52,322 bases of DNA. Origin: Cytophagaceae bacterium. GTDB taxonomy: Bacteria; Bacteroidota; Bacteroidia; Cytophagales; Cytophagaceae. Every line of letters starts with the position of its first letter. The stretch's first letter is position 1. The notes under the pieces are model-generated. The model worked only from the letters and a program-made list of their open reading frames with translations, made no database searches and had not been told where the DNA came from. This document shows positions 34,712-43,169 of this stretch, in pieces. Location of the stretch: the NCBI GenBank assembly GCA_029237685.1, contig JAQZBV010000006.1, forward strand, positions 1 through 52,322, read 5' to 3'. Both the position numbers and the translations under genes were made by a program.

Positions 34712-35851
34712 TCTACTGCCGACCGGCAATGGACTTCTTTGCGCCACACCCGTATACTCACTGAGCGGTCTGATCAAACGATTATCTGCGGCCTGCTCGA
34801 TGATGTGTGCACTCCATCCTGTAATGCGGCTCATCACAAACAAAGGAGTAAACCATTGGATATCGAATCCCATCATGTAGTAAGCCGGTCCGGTTGGGAA
34901 ATCCAGGTTGGGATAAATTCCCTTTTGTTCTACCATCGTTTGCTCCAGAATCTCATACATATCTACCCACTTCTCCCCTTTTTTACTGCTCGCCATCTGC
35001 TGCATATATTTCTTCATGGTTGGTACACGAGAATCTCCATTGGTATAAACGCGATGACCGAATCCCATAATTTTTCTTTTCTCTCGCAGCGCATCCAGCA
35101 TCCATTGCCTGGCTTTGCCGGGATCTTCGATCTCCAGCATCGTATGCATCACCTGCTCATTCGCTCCGCCGTGCAACGGTCCTTTCAAGGCACCCACTCC
35201 GCCGACAACGGCACTGTACAAATCAGATAAGGTGGAGGTGATGACGCGCGTTGTAAAAGTAGAAGCATTAAAACTATGTTCCGCATACAGGATCATGGAT
35301 ACATCAAAGGCTTTCACCACTTCCGGCGCTGGCACTTCTCCGAAACACATGTAAAAGAAATTTTCAGAAAAACTCAAGGTGTCGCTCGGAGGAATAGGCT
35401 TTTGCCCTTTCTCTTGTCGATAAGCATACGCTATGATCGTAGGAATTTTTGCCAATAGCAGCATGAACTTGTCACGATTCGTCTGCGGATCCCGATCGCT
35501 ATCGGGATCCCAAATCAATTTATCTTCCATTCCAAAATAACTGATCCCTGTGCGCACTTTATCCATCGGATGTGCGTCAGCAGGGAACAAAGCAATCACT
35601 TGCTGCAAGTGATCGGATAGTCCTCTGTATTTTTTTTCTTTGGCAGCAAAATCATGCAACTGACTTTGCGTGGGAAGGTCTTCATGCACCAACAAGTAAG
35701 CGACTTCTTCAAAGCTGCACAACTCAGCCAGTTCCTGCACGGGATAACCACGGTACACCAGCGAATTGATTTCAGGCATCACTTTGGAAACTTTCGTTTC
35801 GTCAACGATTACACCTGCTAGACCTTTGGGAGCTTTTATCTTTTCACTCAT
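34706..35851 (-). CDS. prpC: 2-methylcitrate synthase / citrate synthase
   Basis: Condenses propionyl-CoA with oxaloacetate in the methylcitrate cycle; the prpD-prpB context makes 2-methylcitrate synthase the likely activity. It is 381 residues from ATG 35851 (MSEKIKAPKGLAGVIVDETKVSK, the family start). Catalytic residues are His in GGANEQVMHTML, His in GFGHRVYTNGDSR, and Asp in NLDFPTGPAYYMMG. A perfect palindrome (35487-35510) inside the gene encodes DPDSDRDP, apparently a small in-frame insertion. The stop codon belongs to a heptamer array. A GTG 90 bp upstream is less likely as start. Confidence 0.93.
   Translation of the reverse strand: MSEKIKAPKGLAGVIVDETKVSKVMPEINSLVYRGYPVQELAELCSFEEVAYLLVHEDLPTQSQLHDFAAKEKKYRGLSDHLQQVIALFPADAHPMDKVRTGISYFGMEDKLIWDPDSDRDPQTNRDKFMLLLAKIPTIIAYAYRQEKGQKPIPPSDTLSFSENFFYMCFGEVPAPEVVKAFDVSMILYAEHSFNASTFTTRVITSTLSDLYSAVVGGVGALKGPLHGGANEQVMHTMLEIEDPGKARQWMLDALREKRKIMGFGHRVYTNGDSRVPTMKKYMQQMASSKKGEKWVDMYEILEQTMVEQKGIYPNLDFPTGPAYYMMGFDIQWFTPLFVMSRITGWSAHIIEQAADNRLIRPLSEYTGVAQRSPLPVGSRK
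35487..35510. repeat. Palindrome inserted in the prpC coding sequence
   Basis: GGATCCCGAT-CGCT-ATCGGGATCC, a 10-bp perfect inverted repeat, lies in frame within prpC. Its core, CCGAT-N4-ATCGG, recurs in spacers at 17452-17475, 43137-43150 and 44321-44336. Confidence 0.8.
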
Positions 35852-35877
35852 AGCGGGGAGATTTAATTTGTTCTTTG

Positions 35878-35901
35878 GTGTCAGGTCTTCAGACCTGACA
35901 C
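35878..35901. repeat. GTGTCAGGTC hairpin, copy 2, between prpB and prpC
   Basis: GTGTCAGGTC (35878-35887), loop TTCA, then GACCTGACAC (35892-35901). The stem is identical to that at 185-208. It lies in the 99-bp spacer between prpB and prpC and could adjust their relative expression or protect an mRNA end. Confidence 0.8.
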
Positions 35902-35950
35902 GGATCGTATGAAACACACACTGATTACTACTGGCCAGCAAACGATTCTT

Positions 35951-36844
35951 TTACAACTTAAAATTATAAATCGACTGATCGAAGGTGTTGTAATCAGAAT
36001 ACTTCAACACTTCATACAAGCGTTGCCTCGTTTGCATCTTTCCTACCAAACCTTCCTGTGTTCCGGCTTCCTTTATTTCCTTCAACCCCTCTTCGACGGC
36101 CTTCATGGCCAATCGCTGCAAGGTGACGGGATAAATGACGATGTTGTATCCTAGACCTTCTAATTCTTTCTTGGATAGTAATTTTGATTTACCGAACTCT
36201 GTCATGTTCGCCAACAAAGGCACATCGATCGCTTTGCGAAACGTTTCAAATTCTTTTTCATTCTGCATCGCTTCCGGAAAAATCATTTCCGCTCCGGCAT
36301 CGACATACGCTTTGGCTCTTTCGATGGCTTTCTCTAAGCCTTCTGAAGCACGGGCATCGGTGCGGGCAATCAACAGGAAGTTCGCATCTTGTTTACCCTT
36401 CGCCGCCGCACTGATCTTTTGAACCATCGCGTCCGTAGTCACAATGTCCTTGTTATCCAAATGTCCGCAACGTTTGGGATTAACCTGATCTTCCATGTGG
36501 CATCCTGACACGCCTAAGTATTCTAATTCCTGAATGGTGCGTACGACATTCAACGTTTCTCCAAAACCGGTATCTATGTCTACGATCACCGGCAAACTCA
36601 CTGCACCGGCAATGTCCCCGGCAAAGTGACTGACTTCTGTTAAGGTAGTCAAACCGATATCAGGCAGACCCATGGAATTGGCAATGACGGCCCCGGAGCA
36701 ATAGACGCCATCAAAACCTGTTTGCTCGATGAGCAAGGCAGACAAAGGATTATAGGCACCGGGAAACTGCAACAACTTTCCGCTGCGCAAGGCTTCACGA
36801 AAGTCTGCTCGTTTATGCTTCGGATCTTTAGGATGTATGATCAT
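35951..36844 (-). CDS. prpB: Methylisocitrate lyase
   Basis: Cleaves 2-methylisocitrate to pyruvate and succinate, the last step of the methylcitrate cycle. It is 297 residues, the usual size. The ICL/PEPM fold shows GVYCSGAVIANSMGLPD, the metal site VIVDIDTGFG, the active-site loop NPKRCGHLDNK with the catalytic Cys of the KRCG motif, and IARTDA. It lies 11 bp after prpD and 99 bp before prpC on the same strand. Confidence 0.95.
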   Translation of the reverse strand: MIIHPKDPKHKRADFREALRSGKLLQFPGAYNPLSALLIEQTGFDGVYCSGAVIANSMGLPDIGLTTLTEVSHFAGDIAGAVSLPVIVDIDTGFGETLNVVRTIQELEYLGVSGCHMEDQVNPKRCGHLDNKDIVTTDAMVQKISAAAKGKQDANFLLIARTDARASEGLEKAIERAKAYVDAGAEMIFPEAMQNEKEFETFRKAIDVPLLANMTEFGKSKLLSKKELEGLGYNIVIYPVTLQRLAMKAVEEGLKEIKEAGTQEGLVGKMQTRQRLYEVLKYSDYNTFDQSIYNFKL

Positions 36845-36855
36845 GCGATAACTAA

Positions 36856-38367
36856 TTAAAAGATTCCTTTATCGTCAGGTTGCGTATTGCTTAGGGAAGT
36901 AAAGTCAACCTGTACGTTCAATTCTTTAATTTCCTCTGCTGTCAACTCCGGTAAACGCTGTACCAGGGAAAGAAAGCGGTTACGTTCTTCCGAAGAAACG
37001 ATGCCTGCCGTCAATTCGTCAAACTTCTTGATGTATTGCTCGCGCTTGAAGGGTCTCGCGCCTGCCGGATGAGCATTGGCTCTTTCCAATTCGTCTTCGA
37101 CAACAGAACCGTCTTTCATTGTTATAATTATTTTACCGCCGAACGCTTTTTTATCCGGATTTACATCATGATACAAAGCCGTCCACTTGGGTTGTTCTAT
37201 CGTTGTAATCTTATTCCATAAAGTGATCGTTGCAGGTCTTGAAGCACGTTCCGGCGCATAACTTTTTTCATGGTGCCAGAAGCCATCTTCTAATGCCACA
37301 GCAACAATATACATGATCGAATGATCCAATGTTTCTCGTGTAGCGTGCGGATCAAATTTCTGAGGATCGCCTGAACCTGTACCGATGACATAATGTGTAT
37401 GGTGACTCGTTTCAATGAGTACTTTATCAATCAACGAAAAATCCTGAATCTTCGTTCGCATGCGAAAAGCCAAATCGATCAACGCTTGTGATTGGTACTC
37501 TGCGGAATGTTCTTTGGTATATGTTTCCAATATCGCTCTTTTCTCTTCACCTGGTTCGGGTAAAGGCACTGTATAATTGGCTTTTGGCCCATCGAGAATC
37601 CAGGCAATGACGGAATCTTCTCCTTCGTAAATCGGTGAAGGACTTTTCTCTCCGCGCATGGCTCGATCTACCGCTTCTATGGCCAGCTTTGCACCGTGTG
37701 CCGGTACGTAAGCTTTCCAACTGGAAATTTCTCCTTTACGGGATTGACGGGTGCTGATGGATACATGCAAGGCTTGTTGAATCGCCTGGTAAACCGTATC
37801 GGTATCTAAACCCAGCAGAGCCGCCACACCTGCCGCTTGTGCAGGACATAAGTGCGCCACATGATCAATTTTATGTTCGTGCAGGCAAATGCCTTTTACC
37901 AAATTAACATGTACTTCATAGGAAGCAACAATGCCTTTGATCAAGTCTTTCCCATTTTTCCCTAGCTGTTGAGCGACAGCTAATACCGCAGGTATGCTGT
38001 CGCCGGGATGTGAATAATCTGCCGCCAAAAACGTGTCGTGAAAATCCAGTTCTCTTACCGCCGTACAATTGGCCCAGGCCGCCCACTCCGCGTGGTACAA
38101 ATGATTGTTAGGCATACCAAAGATCGAGGCTCCACGATCCGCTCTCGCATGCGCGACAGCTTGTGCTCTGGCATTGGCTACCGGTGTTCTTTCCAAAGAA
38201 GCGATCGCCACAGAAGCATTGTCAATGATCCGGTTGATGACCATATCGATAACGGCTTCGGAAGACGGCGTAGCGTCTGTTGCGACACGCGCCAGCTTCC
38301 AGGCCAGTTGATCTTCTTTAGCTAATTTATTCTTTGAAGGGGAGACCTGAACGGTATGTAATTTCAT
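36856..38367 (-). CDS. prpD: 2-methylcitrate dehydratase
   Basis: Dehydrates 2-methylcitrate to methylaconitate in the methylcitrate cycle. This is the iron-sulfur-independent MmgE/PrpD type, with about 503 residues. Conserved parts include [35 protein letters not shown] and [29 protein letters not shown] use the ATG at 38367 ([12 protein letters not shown]) rather than a TTG 27 bp upstream. No acnD/prpF pair is present, consistent with the PrpD route. A heptamer array lies about 40 bp upstream. Confidence 0.95.
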   Translation of the reverse strand: MKLHTVQVSPSKNKLAKEDQLAWKLARVATDATPSSEAVIDMVINRIIDNASVAIASLERTPVANARAQAVAHARADRGASIFGMPNNHLYHAEWAAWANCTAVRELDFHDTFLAADYSHPGDSIPAVLAVAQQLGKNGKDLIKGIVASYEVHVNLVKGICLHEHKIDHVAHLCPAQAAGVAALLGLDTDTVYQAIQQALHVSISTRQSRKGEISSWKAYVPAHGAKLAIEAVDRAMRGEKSPSPIYEGEDSVIAWILDGPKANYTVPLPEPGEEKRAILETYTKEHSAEYQSQALIDLAFRMRTKIQDFSLIDKVLIETSHHTHYVIGTGSGDPQKFDPHATRETLDHSIMYIVAVALEDGFWHHEKSYAPERASRPATITLWNKITTIEQPKWTALYHDVNPDKKAFGGKIIITMKDGSVVEDELERANAHPAGARPFKREQYIKKFDELTAGIVSSEERNRFLSLVQRLPELTAEEIKELNVQVDFTSLSNTQPDDKGIF

Positions 38368-38409
38368 AAAGGCAGCGGAATGTTTTCGTTGCAATAAGTT
38401 AGAAAAAAA

Positions 38410-38444
38410 TAAGTAATAAGTGTTAAGTATTAGTTATAAGTTGT
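38410..38444. repeat. TAAGTAA heptamer array upstream of prpD
   Basis: TAAGTAA TAAGTGT TAAGTAT TAGTTAT AAGTTGT: five degenerate 7-bp units. The first part is the reverse complement of the array at the 3' end of prpC. The last units drift to the TTAGTTG type, which suggests that one unit type can change into another. Confidence 0.82.
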
Positions 38445-38573
38445 TTCTTGTTGTTGAATAGATGCTATCGTGACCAACAACGGTCTGAAAACCTATTACC
38501 GTATGGATTGGAAGTGCGTTCGAAGGACCTGCCCCAATAAAAATAAAAAATCTATCCTATAAAAAACAAACAC

Positions 38574-38951
38574 ATGGAAATCGAAATATTCACCCTTTGC
38601 GACTATGCAACAGATAATGGAGGTAAACTAACTGTTGTTGGTACGTTTGATAATATAACCACACAATCACTACCGGTCATTCAGCAACTTGGAATTGCTA
38701 TTAGACTACGTTTTTCCGGCAACCAAGCAGGTAATCACACCATGGAATTAAAAATAACAGATCCTACGAAGAGTTCTATAGCAAATATAAATGGGAACCT
38801 TAATGTCCCGCTCCCTTCTGAACAACTAACCTATACCGCTATCAATATGGCTTTGAATTTAGGAATTGAGCTTAAAACAAAAGGCGTATATAAAATCGAA
38901 TTTCACTTGGATAATGAATTTCAAAGTGGCTTATCTTTTCTAGTCAGATAA
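38574..38951 (+). CDS. DUF6941-like protein
   Basis: A 125-residue soluble protein without signal peptide. The opening MEIEIFTLCDYATDNGGKLTVVGTFDNI, the IRLRFSGNQAGNHTMELKITDP middle and the final YKIEFHLDNEFQSGLSFLVR match a small beta-rich family that I believe is DUF6941; the name is from memory. Members are described only as hypothetical. It stands alone, divergent from prpD and converging with the polyprenyl synthase gene across a 40-bp spacer. Confidence 0.75.
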   Translation: MEIEIFTLCDYATDNGGKLTVVGTFDNITTQSLPVIQQLGIAIRLRFSGNQAGNHTMELKITDPTKSSIANINGNLNVPLPSEQLTYTAINMALNLGIELKTKGVYKIEFHLDNEFQSGLSFLVR

Positions 38952-38991
38952 AAAAGCAGAAGCATCTGTTTTATTACCCCTAACGTTGTTG

Positions 38992-39975
38992 CTATTTGGT
39001 CCTGTTGATCGTAAACTCGACGAGTTTCTTCAGCGGTTCCTTGATTTCAGAATCCGGAAACAAATCCAACATCGTATAGGCTTTTTGCTGGTAATCCGTC
39101 ATGATGCGGTGCGCATAGTCTATGCCTCCGGATGACGCGACAAAAGCGATGACTTCTTTTACTTTGGCTGGCTTATGACTCTCGTTTTTAATGATGCTGA
39201 TGATGCGTCCCTTTTCTTTTCGATCGGCATTAGACAAAGCATAAATCAAAGGCAAGGTCATTTTCTTTTCTTTGATGTCAATGCCTACAGGCTTACCTAT
39301 CACTTGTGTCGTTTCATAATCAAACAAATCGTCTTTGATCTGAAAAGCCATACCTATGTATTCACCGAACATTCTCATTTGTTCTACCGTTTCTTTGCTC
39401 GCTCCTACCGAAGCAGCGCCAACGGCACAACAAGAGGCAATCAGTGAAGCCGTTTTCTGACGAATGATGTCGTAGTATACCGCTTCCGTAATGTCTAGTT
39501 TTCTCGCTTTTTCTATTTGCAACAATTCCCCTTCACTCATTTCACGTACCGCATTGGATACAATCTGAAGTAAATTGAATTCGCCGCGATCGATGGCCAA
39601 CAGTAAACCTCTTGACAATAAGTAATCACCTACCAAAATGGCAATCTTATTTTTCCATAAGGCATTGATAGAGAAAAAACCCCTGCGGTAATTGGAATCG
39701 TCAACCACATCATCGTGTACCAGCGTAGCGGTATGCAGCAATTCGATGAGCGCTGCTCCTGAGTAAGTAGATTCGTTGACTTGACCGTGCAGGCGGGCCG
39801 ATAAAAAAACAAACATCGGACGTATTTGCTTGCCCTTTCGCTTGACGATGTAAGTCATGATCTTATCGAGCAGCATGACCTTGGAGCGCATAGACTCCCG
39901 GAATAGCTTCTCAAAAGAATCGATGTCCTCCTGAATAAATAATTGTATGTCTTCTAAACGCGCCTTACCGGACAT
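38992..39975 (-). CDS. Polyprenyl diphosphate synthase
   Basis: A 327-residue trans-prenyltransferase that makes the long isoprenoid chain for quinones. The first aspartate-rich motif is LVHDDVVDDSNYRRG (DDxxD), the second is FQIKDDLFDYE; the KRKGKQIRPMFVFLSA stretch binds the pyrophosphate. It resembles octaprenyl/heptaprenyl synthases (IspB/HepT type); Bacteroidota usually have menaquinone side chains of 6-8 units, but the length is not readable here. The upstream spacer to yajQ is filled by heptamer arrays. Confidence 0.92.
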   Translation of the reverse strand: MSGKARLEDIQLFIQEDIDSFEKLFRESMRSKVMLLDKIMTYIVKRKGKQIRPMFVFLSARLHGQVNESTYSGAALIELLHTATLVHDDVVDDSNYRRGFFSINALWKNKIAILVGDYLLSRGLLLAIDRGEFNLLQIVSNAVREMSEGELLQIEKARKLDITEAVYYDIIRQKTASLIASCCAVGAASVGASKETVEQMRMFGEYIGMAFQIKDDLFDYETTQVIGKPVGIDIKEKKMTLPLIYALSNADRKEKGRIISIIKNESHKPAKVKEVIAFVASSGGIDYAHRIMTDYQQKAYTMLDLFPDSEIKEPLKKLVEFTINRTK

Positions 39976-40000
39976 GATGCTGACAATATAGTAAGAAATC

Positions 40001-40078
40001 TGAAAACAGAGAACTGAAAACTGAAAACTGATGAAAATCTAATTCTCAGTTTTCAGTTCTCTGCCTTCAGTTCTCTGT
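40001..40078. repeat. AACTGAA heptamer arrays forming a 17-bp inverted repeat
   Basis: CAGAGAACTGAAAACTG (40007-40023) and its exact reverse complement (40047-40063) enclose 23 bases. A degenerate second copy (TTCAGTTCTCTG) follows to 40077. The arrays fill the spacer between yajQ and the polyprenyl synthase gene, beginning 3 bp after the yajQ stop. Confidence 0.92.
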
Positions 40079-40080
40079 AT

Positions 40081-40572
40081 TTATGATTTCATATTCACAA
40101 ACTGCAACGGAATTTCCAGCTTGGAACCTCGCAGCATGGCAATGACTTCCTGCAAGTCGTCTGTCTTTTTGCCTGTCACACGGATGATGTCGTCCATGAT
40201 GGAGGCCTGCACTTTGATGTTGCTGTCTTTAATCAGCTTCACTATTTTCTTTGACATTTCTTTATCGACACCCGTACGTACCGGCAACTCTTTTTTCACA
40301 ATTGGACCTGAAGGATATTCCTCCTTCGTTAAGTCCAGCGAACGCCCATCAATTCCTTGTTTCACCATGCGGGAAAGCAAAATATCGGTCAGCGTATTCA
40401 AGCTCATCGAATGGTTCGCGGTCAATGTAATGACAGAGGTTTTCTTATCCAATTCTACCTCGGTCTTCGCGTCCTTCAGGTCGTAACGCGTAGCGATTTC
40501 TTTCTTGGCGGTGTTGACGGCATTATCCAGCGTCTGGGCGTCTACTTTGCTGACAATATCAAAAGATGGCAT
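40081..40572 (-). CDS. YajQ family nucleotide-binding protein
   Basis: A 163-residue member of the YajQ/UPF0234 family, the usual length. It begins MPSFDIVSKVDAQTLDNAVNTAKKEIATRYDLKDAKTEVEL, the family hallmark, and has KLIKDSNIKVQASIMDDIIRVTGKKTDDLQEVIAMLR near the end. Members bind nucleotides, and some bind cyclic di-GMP. It lies on the same strand as the polyprenyl synthase gene. The stop is followed by a heptamer array. Confidence 0.95.
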   Translation of the reverse strand: MPSFDIVSKVDAQTLDNAVNTAKKEIATRYDLKDAKTEVELDKKTSVITLTANHSMSLNTLTDILLSRMVKQGIDGRSLDLTKEEYPSGPIVKKELPVRTGVDKEMSKKIVKLIKDSNIKVQASIMDDIIRVTGKKTDDLQEVIAMLRGSKLEIPLQFVNMKS

Positions 40573-40612
40573 AGAGGGTTGGTTTTAAATGAGGATAATG
40601 ATTAGGAGTAAA

Positions 40613-40977
40613 TGGTTATTGTTATGATAATGTTTAAACTGCATGAGAATAGTTGGGGGTGCCCCCGCCAATATGTTCTCTTGAAAACGAAACTTAGCTG
40701 GCGGGGTCGGGCTATCCGCTACAAGTCCGCCTTCCCTCATTTCCCACGCGCTTCGGGCTTTCCGCTGCTATCCCTCACCCAGCCATCATGCAACCTCCAG
40801 CAGATTTTTGATAAAGATAATTCTTTCCCTCATGCCTTCAAAACTTCCAGGCCCTTGTTGCTGAGACTTCTAAGCGTTGATAAAAAATACTGGTAGTTAT
40901 AAACATTTCATTTTGCGAATCGTATTAATCTCCTATATTAAGTCCAAATTTTAAGGATTACAGCTTAATACTCAACC
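40613..40977. other. Long spacer upstream of phoH
   Basis: No gene is seen in these 365 bp. Most of it is copy C of the GC-rich structured element (40655-40785), followed by about 190 bp of ordinary A/T-rich sequence leading to phoH. Confidence 0.7.
40655..40785 (+). repeat. GC-rich structured dispersed element, copy C
   Basis: It begins GGGGGTGCCCCCGCCA, with hairpin arms CCCCGCCA and TGGCGGGG. Then come TCGGGCTATCCGCT, GCGCTTCGGGCTTTCCGCT and ATCCCTCACCC. The last block is nearly identical to copy B. The hairpin arms differ from those of A and B but remain complementary. Confidence 0.85.
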
Positions 40978-42336
40978 ATGGCGAAAACGACAACGACCAA
41001 AGCAGATAAAGGAGAAAAGAAAATTTTTGTACTGGACACTTCAGTTATTTTATTCGATCACAATGCGGTCACACAATTTCAGGAACACGATGTCGCCATT
41101 CCGATTACCGTTTTAGAAGAACTTGATAATTTCAAAAAAGGAAATGAAGTCAAAAACTTCGAGTGCCGTGAATTCATTCGTTTCCTGGATGAACTGTCCG
41201 GAGAAAACTTATTACACGAGTGGATTCCCTTGAACGGCTATGCTTCCGGGCGTTTCATTGTCACCATGAATACCTCTAGGGAAAAAGGGAAGACCGATGC
41301 CGAGAAAGCATTTGATGACCGTAAAAACGACCACAAAATATTAAATTCTGCCTTGAACATGCAGGATGAATACCCGGACGCCAAGGTAGTGTTGATTACC
41401 AAAGACATCAACCTGCGTTTGAAAGCCAAAGCCTTAAACCTTCCGGCGGACGATTACAATACCGGTAAAATCAAAGATGTGGACAGCCTGTACACGGGCA
41501 GCCATGTGATCGAAGCCTCCACAGAAGTGGTCAACGATTTGTACGAAAAAGGATACTGCGATAAGACGATTGTGCCAAAAGAGTTGTTGACCAACAATCA
41601 CTACTACATCATTAAGGGAATGAAAAATTCCGCGCTGGCCTATTACAATCCGGTAGAAGACCGAATTGAACACGTAGAAAAAAGAACCATCTACGGCATC
41701 AAACCGCGTAACGCGGAACAAACATTTGCGATTCATGCCATCATGAATCCTAATGTAAAACTTGTTTCTATCCAAGGTGTAGCCGGTACAGGTAAAACCT
41801 TATTGGCCCTAGCCGGAACATTAGAGCAACGCAAAGAATTCAAGCAGATTTACCTCGCCAGACCAATCGTACCTTTGAGCAACAAAGACATCGGTTACCT
41901 GCCCGGTGACATCAAGTCTAAACTGAATCCATACATGGAACCGTTGTTTGACAACTTGAAATTTATTCAAAACCAATTCCACGAAACCGATCAGGATTAC
42001 CAACGCATTACCGATATGGTAAACAAAGAGAAGTTGGTCATTACCCCTTTGGCTTATATCCGTGGAAGAAGTTTATCCAACATCTGTTTCATCATCGACG
42101 AAGCGCAAAACCTGACACCACACGAAATCAAAACCATCATTTCCAGAGCGGGAGAAAATACGAAGATCATCTTCACCGGTGACGTCTTCCAAATTGACAC
42201 CCCTTACCTGGATTCACAAAGTAATGGTTTGTCTTACCTGATCGACCGCTTGAAACACAATTCGCTGTATGCACATATTACACTAGCGAAAGGCGAAAGA
42301 TCTGAGTTGGCGAATTTGGCAAACGAACTGTTATAG
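40978..42336 (+). CDS. PhoH family protein with PIN domain (PhoH2-like)
   Basis: A 452-residue two-domain protein. The N-terminal PIN nuclease domain (about 14-155) has acidic residues Asp20, Glu48, Asp118 and Asp143. The C-terminal PhoH ATPase has Walker A GVAGTGKT (267-274) and Walker B IIDEAQN with Asp374 and Glu375. The PhoH2 type is an ATP-dependent RNA helicase/RNase. The gene stands alone. Its TAG stop is the first codon of a 22-bp inverted repeat shared with the converging membrane-protein gene. Confidence 0.95.
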   Translation: MAKTTTTKADKGEKKIFVLDTSVILFDHNAVTQFQEHDVAIPITVLEELDNFKKGNEVKNFECREFIRFLDELSGENLLHEWIPLNGYASGRFIVTMNTSREKGKTDAEKAFDDRKNDHKILNSALNMQDEYPDAKVVLITKDINLRLKAKALNLPADDYNTGKIKDVDSLYTGSHVIEASTEVVNDLYEKGYCDKTIVPKELLTNNHYYIIKGMKNSALAYYNPVEDRIEHVEKRTIYGIKPRNAEQTFAIHAIMNPNVKLVSIQGVAGTGKTLLALAGTLEQRKEFKQIYLARPIVPLSNKDIGYLPGDIKSKLNPYMEPLFDNLKFIQNQFHETDQDYQRITDMVNKEKLVITPLAYIRGRSLSNICFIIDEAQNLTPHEIKTIISRAGENTKIIFTGDVFQIDTPYLDSQSNGLSYLIDRLKHNSLYAHITLAKGERSELANLANELL

Positions 42337-42450
42337 AAATCTGAGATCTGAAATCTGAGATCAGATAAATGAAGTATAAAAAAGAGTCCCGCTAAAATAG
42401 CGGGACTCTTTTTTATATTCAGATTTCTGATTTCAGATCTCAGATTTCTA
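42334..42450. repeat. ATCTGAR heptamer cassette whose arms begin at both stop codons
   Basis: A 22-bp perfect inverted repeat (42334-42355 and 42429-42450, starting TAGAAATCTGAGATCTGAAA) has heptamer units ATCTGAG/ATCTGAA. The TAG at each outer end is the stop codon of the flanking gene: phoH on the left and the membrane protein on the right. A two-way terminator is in the middle. Confidence 0.95.
42378..42414. terminator. Bidirectional terminator between phoH and the membrane protein
   Basis: AAAAAAGAGTCCCGCTA (42378-42394) pairs perfectly with TAGCGGGACTCTTTTTT (42398-42414). Both strands end in a U-run. Confidence 0.95.
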
Positions 42451-42801
42451 CCTTGATTGCTCTTTCTCAAGCACCGAATCCATCATCATATTGGCCAGTG
42501 AAAGGATCAATCCGAAAACCAAGGCCGACCAGAAACCGCCTACATTAAATCCTTCCACGAGGTAATCGGTCAATAAGATCATCAGCGCATTGATGACCAA
42601 TAAAAACAAGCCCAGCGTAAAGATGGTGATTGGAATGGTCAAGATAGTCAGAATAGGTTTCAGGGATACGTTCAACAAGGACAGAACAATCACCACAATC
42701 AAGGCTGTTTGCCAGGTATCCACTTTTACAAAGGAAAGCAATCGACCGGCCAACAAAACAACCAGTAAGTTGAACAATAATTTAATCAGCAATTTTTTCA
42801 T
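42448..42801 (-). CDS. Phage holin family (Phage_holin_4_2) membrane protein
   Basis: A 117-residue protein with four transmembrane helices (LFNLLVVLLAGRLLSFV; ALIVVIVLSLLNVSLKPILTILTIPITIFTLGLFLLVINALMILLTDYLV; SALVFGLILSLANMM). The NVSLKPILTILTIPITIFTLGLF run is typical of the Phage_holin_4_2 (YvlD-like) family. Despite the name it is a chromosomal family unrelated to lysis, and no phage genes are near. It probably is a stress-related membrane protein. It converges with phoH. Confidence 0.9.
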   Translation of the reverse strand: MKKLLIKLLFNLLVVLLAGRLLSFVKVDTWQTALIVVIVLSLLNVSLKPILTILTIPITIFTLGLFLLVINALMILLTDYLVEGFNVGGFWSALVFGLILSLANMMMDSVLEKEQSR

Positions 42802-42950
42802 GTATAAGACAAACTATACTTCAATATGTGTAGAATTGTTTATTCTTCAAAGAGAATAAATCAAAAAACATATCGTTGTTACAACGGTTTTTAAGAAGAT
42901 GATTGGTTTTGACCTCTCCTTTTTTTATCTTAAACAACAAAGAATTCTTT

Positions 42951-43097
42951 ATGAAACTAACCTACACACTTGTTTTCGTCCTGCTGTTCAGCATAGCTTT
43001 CAGTTCTTGCAAAAGCAGCAAGTCTTCGACCGATAAGCGCATCAAAAAACAGGAAAAACACAGAAGAAAGCATCCTTGTCCGCAAATTGACTGCTAA
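42951..43097 (+). CDS. Tiny lipoprotein with C-terminal CPxxDC motif, paralog 1
   Basis: A 48-residue protein. Signal peptide and lipobox (LLFSIAFSSCKSS, Cys20), a short basic segment (DKRIKKQEKHRRKH) and the ending HPCPQIDC. Two related genes follow (43170 and 43331). I know no named family. After lipidation it would be a basic peptide of about 29 residues at the membrane with two Cys at its end. The ATG at 42951 starts the signal peptide. Its stop is followed by AGTGGGA heptamers. Confidence 0.72.
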   Translation: MKLTYTLVFVLLFSIAFSSCKSSKSSTDKRIKKQEKHRRKHPCPQIDC

Positions 43098-43106
43098 TCA
43101 GTTACC

Positions 43107-43134
43107 AGTGGGAAGTGGGAAGTATTAAGTGGTA
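43107..43134. repeat. AGTGGGA heptamer array
   Basis: AGTGGGA AGTGGGA AGTATTA AGTGGTA: four units of 7 bp, starting 10 bp after a stop codon. No facing arm is seen; a CCGAT-AGCC-ATCGG hairpin follows (43137-43150). Confidence 0.8.
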
Positions 43135-43169
43135 ATCCGATAGCCATCGGTCCTCAAAAGCATACTGCC

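Noticed and set aside
34685..38444. Composite transposon around the prp operon
   Set aside because: There is no transposase and no target-site duplication; the inverted arrays are of the same kind as in many other spacers.
42448..42801. Prophage remnant because of the holin-family name
   Set aside because: Phage_holin_4_2 proteins are ordinary chromosomal membrane proteins, and no other phage genes are present.
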